Source: Gemmatimonadota bacterium (lineage in GTDB: Bacteria; Gemmatimonadota; Gemmatimonadetes; Gemmatimonadales; GWC2-71-9). From it: a DNA stretch of 39,386 nt. The position numbers were made by a program, and so were the translations under genes. Positions 26,270 to 35,085 of the stretch are shown here, in pieces. The notes under the pieces are model-generated. The model was not told the DNA's origin. It searched no databases and worked only from the letters and a program-made list of their open reading frames with translations. The stretch lies in assembly GCA_003221045.1 (NCBI GenBank), contig QHUC01000002.1, forward strand, positions 1 to 39,386, written 5' to 3'. Each line of letters begins with the position of its first letter. Positions within the stretch are counted from its first letter, which is position 1.

Positions 26270-27120
26270 ACCGCCTCCGACGCGACCGGCGGGCGCTGTT
26301 CGGCGTCGTCGTACTCGTCCTCGTCTCCGGGGCCGGCGCGGCGGCGCCGCTGATCTCGACCGGCGCACCCGCCGCCCAGCACGATGTGGTCGCCACCCGG
26401 TTCCAGCCGCCGCTCTCCACCGACCACGCCGGCACGTTCCACCTACTCGGCACGGACCGTTTTGGACGCGACGTCTGGACGCGGCTGGTATACGGGGCTC
26501 GCGTCTCCCTCGTGGTCGGCGTTGTGGCGGTGATATTGTCGGTCGTGATCGGCCTGTTGGTCGGTGGCGTGGCGGGCTATTGGCCTGGCCGGCCGCGGGT
26601 CGCGCTCCTCGCCGCCACGGACTTCACCATCGCCATCCCGCGCGTCGTACTAGTACTGCTACTCGCGGCCCTCGCACGACCCAGCGCGGGGCTCGTCATC
26701 CTGGTGCTGGGACTCACCGGGTGGATGTCGGTGGCCCGCCTAGTTCAAGGAGAGGTACGCTCCCTCGCCGCCCGCCCGTTTGTTGAGGGCGCCGTGGCGC
26801 TGGGGCTCTCCCGGGCCCGCGTCCTGGCGCGTCATATCGTTCCCAACGCGCTCACGCCGGTCATCGTGTCCGCGGCTCTGGGACTAGGCAACGCGATCGG
26901 GCTCGAGGCGGGGCTCTCCTTCCTCGGCCTGGGTGTCCAGCCGCCGACGCCTTCGTGGGGCAACATGATCGCCTCGGGACGGGATACGCTCGTCAACGCG
27001 CCCTGGGTGGCGACCGCGCCGGGGATTGCCCTGGTGCTGGTCGTGGTCGCGTGCACCTTGTTGGGAGATGCGCTGCAAGACGCGCTGAATCCTACCGCGA
27101 GACACGACACCGTGAGATAG
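26266..27120 (+). CDS. ABC transporter permease, DppC/OppC family
   Basis: GTG start at 26266 overlaps the dppB-like stop; HLLGTDRFGRDVWTRLVYGARVSLVVGVVAV, RPFVEGAVALGLSRARVLARHIVPNALTPVIVSAALGLGNAIGLEAGLSFLGLGVQPPTPSWGNMIASGRDTL. Confidence 0.95.
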   Translation: MNRLRRDRRALFGVVVLVLVSGAGAAAPLISTGAPAAQHDVVATRFQPPLSTDHAGTFHLLGTDRFGRDVWTRLVYGARVSLVVGVVAVILSVVIGLLVGGVAGYWPGRPRVALLAATDFTIAIPRVVLVLLLAALARPSAGLVILVLGLTGWMSVARLVQGEVRSLAARPFVEGAVALGLSRARVLARHIVPNALTPVIVSAALGLGNAIGLEAGLSFLGLGVQPPTPSWGNMIASGRDTLVNAPWVATAPGIALVLVVVACTLLGDALQDALNPTARHDTVR

Positions 27121-27130
27121 TTGGCACCAG

Positions 27131-28234
27131 CTAGATCTTCACGAACCACTTTTTCTCATAGAGCACGGCCATCACGCCGAGGAACAGCGCGACGTATGCG
27201 ACCGCGAAGCCGAGCGATCCATTCATGGGGCCTGCCCAGCTCGCGAAGCCGTGCTCGTAGATCCATTCGTACAGGGAGACGGTCGACCCGTCCGGTTGTG
27301 CCACCTTCGACACCAACAGGATCCGCGCGAACAGTCCGGACGCGACAAACGCGAGAATGGAATTCGTCCCAAAGACGTACCACGGCCACGCCCAGCGATC
27401 GCGTCCTCGGATGTCGATCAGGTAATAGATCGTCGCCAGCAGGACCAGGGCGAAGCCGGCCGTGAAGAGCACGTACGTGCTCGACCACAGGTTCTTGTTG
27501 ATCGGGAACCAGATGCTCCAGACCACGCCCCCGAGCATCGCGAGAACCCCGCACACGTACATGCCGAGCGCCTTCTCGGTGACCGGCCGGTCGGCCCGCA
27601 GCCCGCGCCCCGTCATGACGCCGAGCAGGCACGTGGCCACGGCCGGAAACGTGCTCAGGATCCCCTCGGGGTCCCAATCCGCCTTCCAGCGGTGCGCCCC
27701 GAGGACCACCCGGTCCACGTATTGGGCGAGATTGCCCTGCCGCTCGAGGATGCCCGCGCCGAACCCGGGCACCGGAACGAGCGTCATCATCGCCCAGTAA
27801 CCCACGAGCAGGCCGACGACGATCCACCGCTGCGCTCGCTCCCGGGTGGTGAGATACAATATGCCCGTAGCGAGATACACCAGGGCGATCCGCTGCAACA
27901 CCCCCATGATTCGAATCGTCGACAGGTCGTAGTGGGGAAACCCGTTCAGGACCAACCCGAGGGCGAAGATGATGGCGGCACGGCTCCCGACCTTCCGGAG
28001 GAGATCCGGAGGCGTGGCGCCCTGCTCCATGCGGCGCGAGAACGAGAGGGTCAGCGAGATGCCGACGATGAACAGGAAGAACGGAAAGATGAGATCGGTT
28101 AGGGTCCAGCCGTTCCACTCGGCATGGTCGAGGGGCGGATAGACGTATGACCAGCTGCCGGGATCGTTGACGAGCAGCATGCCGGCGATGGTCAGCCCGC
28201 GAAACGCGTCGAGAGATCTGAGACGCGGCGTCAT
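27131..28234 (-). CDS. NagX/HGSNAT-like membrane acyltransferase (heparan-alpha-glucosaminide N-acetyltransferase family)
   Basis: RLRSLDAFRGLTIAGMLLVNDPGSWSYVYPPLDHAEWNGWTLTDLIFPFFLFIVGISLTLSF, GVLQRIALVYL, PVPGFGAGILERQGNLAQYVDR, DPEGILSTFPAVATCLLGVMTGRGL. Confidence 0.88.
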   Translation of the reverse strand: MTPRLRSLDAFRGLTIAGMLLVNDPGSWSYVYPPLDHAEWNGWTLTDLIFPFFLFIVGISLTLSFSRRMEQGATPPDLLRKVGSRAAIIFALGLVLNGFPHYDLSTIRIMGVLQRIALVYLATGILYLTTRERAQRWIVVGLLVGYWAMMTLVPVPGFGAGILERQGNLAQYVDRVVLGAHRWKADWDPEGILSTFPAVATCLLGVMTGRGLRADRPVTEKALGMYVCGVLAMLGGVVWSIWFPINKNLWSSTYVLFTAGFALVLLATIYYLIDIRGRDRWAWPWYVFGTNSILAFVASGLFARILLVSKVAQPDGSTVSLYEWIYEHGFASWAGPMNGSLGFAVAYVALFLGVMAVLYEKKWFVKI

Positions 28235-28893
28235 GAGGCCACCAGCTCCTCCAGCACTGCGGGGCTTATTTCGTGCCCCCCGTCGAACGGAATCTCGCGG
28301 TAGGGGATGCCATGCTCCCGCAGCCGCTGCTGCGTGGTCTCGACCACCTTCGGCGTGATGAACTCGTCGGAACGGCCATACACGAACGTGAGTCGACCAG
28401 CCCGCAACCGCCCGGCCGCTGGTCCCTTCGAAAGATCGAGATCGGGGGGCAGCTCACCACCCCAGAGCACGACGCGATCGACCCGGGCTGTCCCCAAGCC
28501 CGCCCACCGGCTGACCGTCGCCGCACCCTGCGAGTAGCCCAGGGCGTGTACCGTCACGCGCGTACGATCCAGATGGGTGAACACCGCGGCATAGACCGCG
28601 TCGAGATACTGAACGTAGTCGTCGATCTCGGCCAGCCGATCCTCGCGCGTCATCCAGCAGGCACCCACGCGCCGCTCGGCGGGGCTCTCGCTCAGGTAGA
28701 ACCGCGACAGCCCTTCGGGCGCGACCAGCAGGCGCCCTGTCCCGTCGTCCAGCACGCGCAGCTTCTCAAGGAATCGGCCGGCCAGCTGCCCGTAGCCGTG
28801 GCATACGAACCAGACTTCACGGGTGGACGACCCCGCCTGGCCGAGCGTGTAGTAACGCGCGCTTCTCCGCGTGGTGATGCGATGTTCGTCCAT
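28231..28893 (-). CDS. Alpha/beta hydrolase (phospholipase/carboxylesterase type)
   Basis: VWFVCHGYGQLAGRFLEKL, VTVHALGYSQGAATVSRWA (G-x-S-x-G), LTFVYGRSDEFITPKVV, FDGGHEISPAVLEEL. Start ATG at 28893; the track's N-terminal extension is out-of-frame mannosidase. Confidence 0.85.
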   Translation of the reverse strand: MDEHRITTRRSARYYTLGQAGSSTREVWFVCHGYGQLAGRFLEKLRVLDDGTGRLLVAPEGLSRFYLSESPAERRVGACWMTREDRLAEIDDYVQYLDAVYAAVFTHLDRTRVTVHALGYSQGAATVSRWAGLGTARVDRVVLWGGELPPDLDLSKGPAAGRLRAGRLTFVYGRSDEFITPKVVETTQQRLREHGIPYREIPFDGGHEISPAVLEELVAS

Positions 28894-28895
28894 TT

Positions 28896-31574
28896 TCAGG
28901 TCACCAGGATCGTAACGATCTCGTGCGGCTCGGCCGCAAACCGAACCGTCTTCCCCCGCCCCTCGAGCACCAGTGCCACGGACTCGCGCTCGTCCGCTCG
29001 GACGCGGTGGGCGCTCTTGACTCCTTCGCCGAAGCGCCATGCGCCCGCCGTCTTGCGGTCCGTCGCGTTGTAGCATCGCAGCACCAGCGGCGACCCCTGC
29101 TGCGCCGGCTTGATCGCCGAAAGCACGAGCCCCGATCCCTCGAGGGCAATGTCGATGGGTGCCACACTGAGCTCCACCGCATCGCGCAGCCAGAAGCCGC
29201 GGAGCGGGAGGAACGTGTCCTCCCACAGCGCGGGGAGCACGTCGCCACGGTCGACCTCGGTGCGGGACACCGGCGCGAGTGCGAGCTCGATGCGACTGAC
29301 ACCCGGGCTCTGCGCCAACGGCGTATGGGTCGGCCAGGCGGCGTGGCCGGGGCGCGTGGGGAGGTCGGCGCGTGAGAGCTCTCCCACCGCACGGAGCAGC
29401 GTCAGGACCAGGTCCCCGCGGCGGGTCCACTCGTACTCGAAGAAGCCCGGCGCGAGTACCGCCAGCCCGCGGGACCCGCTCGCGACGGCAACGAACCGCT
29501 GCGCGGGGGCAGTGCGCACGGGCGTCTCGAGCGGATACTCGCCCGGATCGGCGTCCACCGGGGCCCGGACGACCGCGCCGAACGCTGCTCCCGCGACCGC
29601 GGACGTGCCCGCGAGTCCGGTCGGGATGCGCGCGCGCAGCCGATGCCAGCCTGAGCGATTCTCGATCTCGAAGACGCAGCGCACGACCGGACTATCCGCG
29701 TGCATCATGACGACGAGGCGCACGCCGACCCGCCGACCGATCTCGAATCGGTCTTCGAGCGCCGCGACGAGCGGGCCCCCGGCGAGGCGACGGACCTTGA
29801 TCGGCCCGCCCCCCTTGACCAGCCGATCGCCCGCCGGCGGGCAATAGGTATAGGTGTCGCCGGCATCGCCGCCGTCCTCGATCCGGAGCAGATCGGCGAA
29901 TCGCTGGCCGCTGCGTCGGTCCCGCAGTGCGAGGGCTCCCGTCGATTCGACCGCGACCTCGATCCAATGATTCACCAGCGACCGCCCCCCGCCTCGAACG
30001 GCGGCGCCTTCGCCGGAAGGCTCAGTCCGGGCGTCCGCCGGTGCGAGTCCGAGCCGCGCCAACCCGAGGCCCGGCACCGTGGGCGCGCGGAACGCGATCC
30101 GCACGTGGTCCACCTCGTCCTGATCGGGGTAATGGCGCGGGGCGTCGAGCCGCTCGGCACCGATGCGACGGTCGAGCAGCTGCACCGGCACTGGACGGCC
30201 GTCGCCGGATACGAGCTCGAAGGGACGGAAGCCCTCGCCCTCCCGTGGCGCCCGGTCTCCGGCAGCGGGGAGACCGGGGAGACCGGGGGGACCGGGGGGA
30301 CCGGGGGGACCAACCGGCACATCGCGCCGGAACAGGGTGACGTCGGCGATCATCACGCCACGGCGTGGGCGCGCCGCCGCATTCCACACCACCAGCGTCG
30401 GTCCGGCGGCCGCGGCGCGCTCGCGTGCCACGTCGGGATCGTGTCGCACCAGATCGTGTACGCTGCCGCGAACCACCTCGGCGGCCAGCGCCTCGACGCT
30501 GGCGAGGCGTTCGTCGACGGCCCGCGCCACGGCGTCACTCGTGCAGCCGGCGATCGCATCGTGGAACTGGCAGCGCACGAGTGCCCGCCAGGCGAGCTCG
30601 ACCACGGGCCGCCGGTCGCGGCCGCCGGAGCGACGCGCGAGGCCGGCAAGCGGCTCCGCTACGCGCGTCAGTGTGAGCTCCGTCGCGCTATAGCGCCGCT
30701 TGAGCGGTGCGCGCGTGCCGTGCACGCCCTGGAGCGTCCAAGCGTAGCGATAGGACCAGCGTAGCTCCCCGACGAGGGGTGCGGGTTTCGCCCCTTCTGC
30801 GACGACCTGGAAGAACTCGTCGAGCCGCGACACGCGAAACGCGCTTTGCGGGTCGAGCTCCGCGAGCAGGTCGCGAAGCCGTGGGACGTCCGGGTGCGCC
30901 GTATGGTGGTCGGCGCCGATGAATACAGGGATGTGCTTTCCCACGGCTCGCTGGACGAGCGCCCGGCGCACCGGCACCCAGGCCGTGAAGAGGCGTTCGC
31001 CATCGGCCGGAAGTGCTGCTCCGATCTCGTACCCGGCCGGCGGGAGGTGCCACAGGACGATCTCCTTCCCGTCCGGGCCGGACCAGCGGTACAGGTCGCG
31101 CTCCTGCCCCGCCTCGCCTCCGAGCCCACGCCACACCACACCGTATCGCATGCCAAACTCGCGCGCCAAGGTCGGCGCCACGGCCGGATGACCGAAGGCG
31201 TCCGGAGAATAGAGCACGTCGAGGCGGCCGCCCAGACGCTCGGCGTCCGCCGCGCCGAGCAGCAGGTTTCGGATCAACCCCTCGCCGGAGGGGATCTGCT
31301 CGTCGGGCAGCACGTACCACGGTCCCACCTGCAACCGACCCGTCTTCACCAGTGCTCGCACATCCGCTTCCCGCTCGGGGCGCGCCCGTAGGTAGTCCTC
31401 GATGAGTACCGTCTGGCCATCGAGGAGGAAGCTGCGATACGCCGAGTCGCCCTGGAGCCGCTCGATCAACTCGTCCACCGCCGCCACGAGCCGCGCCTGA
31501 AATACGGCGCGCGGCAGATACCACTCGCGATCCCAATGGGTGTGTGGGATGAGATGAAAGATGAGACCGGTCAT
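28896..31574 (-). CDS. GH38 alpha-mannosidase
   Basis: FHLIPHTHWDREWYLPRAVFQARLVAAVDELIERL, VLYSPDAFGHPAVAPTLAREFGMRYGVVWRG (catalytic Asp region), FIGADHHTAHPD; long beta C-terminal region. Confidence 0.93.
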   Translation of the reverse strand: MTGLIFHLIPHTHWDREWYLPRAVFQARLVAAVDELIERLQGDSAYRSFLLDGQTVLIEDYLRARPEREADVRALVKTGRLQVGPWYVLPDEQIPSGEGLIRNLLLGAADAERLGGRLDVLYSPDAFGHPAVAPTLAREFGMRYGVVWRGLGGEAGQERDLYRWSGPDGKEIVLWHLPPAGYEIGAALPADGERLFTAWVPVRRALVQRAVGKHIPVFIGADHHTAHPDVPRLRDLLAELDPQSAFRVSRLDEFFQVVAEGAKPAPLVGELRWSYRYAWTLQGVHGTRAPLKRRYSATELTLTRVAEPLAGLARRSGGRDRRPVVELAWRALVRCQFHDAIAGCTSDAVARAVDERLASVEALAAEVVRGSVHDLVRHDPDVARERAAAAGPTLVVWNAAARPRRGVMIADVTLFRRDVPVGPPGPPGPPGLPGLPAAGDRAPREGEGFRPFELVSGDGRPVPVQLLDRRIGAERLDAPRHYPDQDEVDHVRIAFRAPTVPGLGLARLGLAPADARTEPSGEGAAVRGGGRSLVNHWIEVAVESTGALALRDRRSGQRFADLLRIEDGGDAGDTYTYCPPAGDRLVKGGGPIKVRRLAGGPLVAALEDRFEIGRRVGVRLVVMMHADSPVVRCVFEIENRSGWHRLRARIPTGLAGTSAVAGAAFGAVVRAPVDADPGEYPLETPVRTAPAQRFVAVASGSRGLAVLAPGFFEYEWTRRGDLVLTLLRAVGELSRADLPTRPGHAAWPTHTPLAQSPGVSRIELALAPVSRTEVDRGDVLPALWEDTFLPLRGFWLRDAVELSVAPIDIALEGSGLVLSAIKPAQQGSPLVLRCYNATDRKTAGAWRFGEGVKSAHRVRADERESVALVLEGRGKTVRFAAEPHEIVTILVT
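30267..30311. repeat. Five tandem 9-bp units (GGGGAGACC x2, GGGGGGACC x3) coding a collagen-like GPP/GLP stretch within GH38
   Basis: Direct reading: ggggagacc ggggagacc ggggggacc ggggggacc ggggggacc; minus-strand protein VGPPGPPGPPGLPGLPAAG. Confidence 0.95.
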
Positions 31575-31629
31575 GGCGCCTAAAGCCTAAGGGGATGACG
31601 CCGCTCCCGCGAGCCGGATATCTTGCGGC

Positions 31630-33853
31630 ATGCGCACTCGATCGCTCTTCGCCTTGCCTGCCCTTGCCGGTCTCGCGGCGCTCGCCACTCGCCTCGTGCC
31701 CGGTCCATTGCGCGACGGCACCACGCTGTTGCCCTCCGGATGGCGGATCCGACCGGCGGGAAAGTCCGTGCCCGTCGGGACGCTGCCGCTCGGTGTGGTT
31801 ACCCTGTCCGATGGATCCGCGATGGTGACCTACAACGGCCACGGTGAGAACGGCCTCGTGCGGATCGACGCCGTGCGGGCGCGAGTCGTGTGGCGCGCAC
31901 CCCTGCCCGCCGCGTGGCTCGGCCTGGCGCGGGCTGGTCGCGACTGGCGAGACACGGTCTGGGCGAGCGGTGGCTCGACCAACCGCTTGTACCGGTTCAC
32001 CTGGCAGGGCGGCGCCACCTGGACGGCCGACAGCGCCGTGCTGGCGGACTCCCGGGCGAAGGTGTTCCTCGGTGGCGTCGTGCCACTGCCCCGCCTGCGC
32101 TGGGTGGCGGTCGTCGGGAATCTGAGTGACTCGGTTTACTTCGTGGACGCGGCGTCACTCGAGCGTCGCGCTGCGCTTGCCGTCGGCCACCGCCCCTACA
32201 CTGCCGTCGCCGACTCGGCGCACCTGTACGTGAGCAACTGGGGCGACTCGACCGTTTCCGTGATCGACTTGTCCGACCGTCCGGCGGTTCGCCAGTCTCT
32301 GTTCGTCGGTCCGCATCCCTCCGCGCTCGCGCTCTCGGGCTCGGCGCTGTTCGCCGCGCTGGCGGGCGCGAACGGCGTGGCGCGCGTCGATCTCACGACC
32401 GGCGAGGTGCGTGAGCAGCTCACGGTCGCGCTGGCCCCGCACGCCCCGGTCGGCAGCGACCCCAACGCGCTCGCCCTCTCCCCCGACCGACGTACGCTAT
32501 ACGTGGCCATGGCAGGCAACAACGCCGTCGCCGTCGTCCGGATCGGCGCGCGCGAGATGCGCGTGGCGGGTCTCATCCCGGTGGGCTGGTACCCCACGGC
32601 CGTCGCGGCATCGCCGGACGGGCGAACCATCTTCGTGGCGAACGGCAAGGGCAACGGCTCGGGTGCCAACGCCGACGGGAGGTACATCGCGGACGTCATC
32701 ACCGGCTCCCTGTCCATCATACCGGTCCCGGACGCTGTCACCCTGGCGCGCTACACCCGCCAGGTGTACGCGCTGAGCCCCTTCTCGAACGCGCAGCTCC
32801 GGCCAACGGTCCGTCCCTCCGACCGTCCGTCGGGGCTGAAGCACGTCGTCTACATCATTCGGGAGAATCGCACGTACGATCAAGTGTTCGGCGACGAAAC
32901 ACGCGGAAACGGCGACCCGGGCCTCGCGATCTTCAACGACTCGGTTACCCCGAACGCGCACCTGATCGCTCGTCACTGGGTTCTCTTCGACAACTTCTAC
33001 GTGAACGGCGAGGTGTCCGCCGACGGCCACGAATGGACCGACCGCGCCTTCGCGGGCGATTACAACCAGAAGACCTGGCCGCAGATCTATTCGGATCGCC
33101 GCGAGTGGGACCTGACCAGCGGCGAGGACCTCGTGAACCCCCACGGGTCCTACATTTGGGACGCGGCCCTGCGAAAGGGGCTCTGGGTGGTGAATTTCGG
33201 TGAAAAAACGGAATCCGACGAGCACGACTCGACCGCCGCCGAGCCCGCCCGCACCAACATCGCGAGCCTCCGGGACATCACGGCGACGAACTATCCGGGG
33301 TTCGTCCTCACGATCTTCGACACGACGCGCGCGCGCCTCTTTGCCGACTCGGTGGGAACCTGGGACGCCCAGGGCCGCTTTCCGGACCTCGTGCTCTTGT
33401 GGCTGCCGCGCGATCACACGTACGGTCGTCGCGGCAGCAGCCCGACCCCACGGGCCATGGTCGCGGACAACGATCTCGCGCTGGGCCAGATCGTGGAGCG
33501 GCTCTCGCAGTCCCCCGCCTGGCCTGGACAGCACGTTCTACACGACCGCCTCCGTGGTGCTCTCGATCGAGCAGATCCTCGGGCTCGCCCCGCTGAGCCA
33601 GTACGACGCAGCGGCCACCCCTCTCTGGAATGCATTTTCGCGACGCCCAGACTCGACGTCGTTTGCGCACGTGCCGAACGTGTGGCCGTTGAGCGAGCTC
33701 AATCCTCGCGCCTTTCGATCGACGATTCCTGACGCCGATCTCGCCGAGGCAGACGTGGCCGATGAAGGGGAGCTGAACCGAGAGATCTGGGAGAGCGTGC
33801 GCCCACACCAGCGGCTGCCCGCTGCCCGGCGGGCGATTCTACACGGCCGCTAG
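31630..33853 (+). pseudogene. YVTN beta-propeller / phosphoesterase-family protein, frame-disrupted near its C-terminus
   Basis: Frame 1: propeller repeats (DPNALALSPDRRTLYVAMAGNNAVAVV, WYPTAVAASPDGRTIFVANGKGNGSGAN), KHVVYIIRENRTYDQVFGDE, HWVLFDNFYVNGEVSADGHEWTD, up to ALGQIVERLSQSPAWP. Frame 2 resumes DSTFYTTASVVLSIEQILGLAPLSQYDAAATPLWNAF. Break near 33520-33535. Confidence 0.8.
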
Positions 33854-35038
33854 GCCGCTCACGTCCTCGGCCCGGCGCAGATGCACGTGCGCCACCCGTC
33901 GGGCTCGGCCGAGCAACGCACGAATGTCGCCCCGGGCCTGTGCCGCCTCCAGCCGGCCGAACGTGGTTGCCATCTCGGGGATCTCGACATCCTCCGCCGG
34001 GTCAGCCGTCACGACGAGGAACAAGCCGGTGTTCGGTCCGCCCTTGTGGAGCTGGCCCGTGGAGTGGAGGTAGCGGGGGCCGAAGCCGAGGGTCGTTGCG
34101 CATCCGAGCGCGCCCGCCCAGGCGGTGCGGACGGCCTGGAGACGCGCGGCTATTTCCGGCGTCGGCGGCAAGTAGGCGAGGAGGGCGAAGTAGTCGCGCG
34201 GGCGGGCGGCCCGCCGCAGCTCCGCTGGCGTGAGCGTCGCGGGCGCCGACTGCTGGCCGGGCGCCCGCGCGAGCTCCTTCCGGGCCAGGGCCTTCGCCTC
34301 CTCGACGTCGGGTTGATCGAACGCGTTCACACCGAGCCGCGCGCAGAGCTCGGCCGTCGCGTACTCCCACGTGAGGAACTCAGCGCCGAGGTCGAGCGGG
34401 TCGTCGGCGAAGTCGCGCACGATCTCGCTGTCCGGCCCCGGCGTCGGGAGCGGGTCGTCCACCACCGGCACCACGCCGCGCCCGTCCTTGCCCGTGCTTT
34501 CGGCGACGAGCTGCTCGATCCAGTCCGCGAGGCGGGCAATGGTTGGGGGCGGCCGAAGCACGAGCTTGTCGCGTCCGGCGCGCGCCGCCGACGCCAGGTG
34601 CGCGCCGCGGGCGCGCGCCGCATCTGGATCCACGGCCAGGGCGCGCGCGAGGAGCTCCCGCCCGTTCACACCGATCAGCGCGGCGGGCAGCATACCCACC
34701 ACGGTGAGGGCGGCGTAGCGTCCACCCACGTCGACGGGATGCGGAAACACCGCGCGGAAGCCTCGCTGGCGCGCGAGCGTCTCGAGCGGCGTTCCAGGAT
34801 CGGTGATCGCCACGAATTGGTTGGGGTGGGCGCGGCCGGCGAGATAACGATAGAACGCGAGCGTCTCGACCGTCGTACCCGACTTGCTGCACACCACGAC
34901 CAGCGTCCCGTCGAACTCCGGGGCACGGGCCACGGCGAGTACGGCGCTCGGGTCGGTGGAGTCGAGCACGGACAGCGCGGAACTGCGCGGCGCGACCCTC
35001 CATCCCAGACGATCCATCGGGCGCGAAACATAACGCAC
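33839..35038 (-). CDS. Phosphoglucose isomerase-like protein lacking the normal N-terminal part (resembles the C-terminal half of a transaldolase/PGI fusion)
   Basis: SVLDSTDPSAVLAVARAPEFDGTLVVVCSKSGTTVETLAFYRYL, AITDPGTPLETLARQRGFRAVFPHPVDVGGRYAALTVVGMLPAALIG, ARLGVNAFDQPDVEEAK, YFALLAYL, RYLHSTGQLHKGGPNTGLFLVV. No upstream G-M-G-G-S-S-L segment. Confidence 0.75.
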   Translation of the reverse strand: MRYVSRPMDRLGWRVAPRSSALSVLDSTDPSAVLAVARAPEFDGTLVVVCSKSGTTVETLAFYRYLAGRAHPNQFVAITDPGTPLETLARQRGFRAVFPHPVDVGGRYAALTVVGMLPAALIGVNGRELLARALAVDPDAARARGAHLASAARAGRDKLVLRPPPTIARLADWIEQLVAESTGKDGRGVVPVVDDPLPTPGPDSEIVRDFADDPLDLGAEFLTWEYATAELCARLGVNAFDQPDVEEAKALARKELARAPGQQSAPATLTPAELRRAARPRDYFALLAYLPPTPEIAARLQAVRTAWAGALGCATTLGFGPRYLHSTGQLHKGGPNTGLFLVVTADPAEDVEIPEMATTFGRLEAAQARGDIRALLGRARRVAHVHLRRAEDVSGLAAV

Positions 35039-35085
35039 CCTCGCGACCTGCGGCGCGCGCCGTTAGGTTAGCGCGAAGGTCGCTC

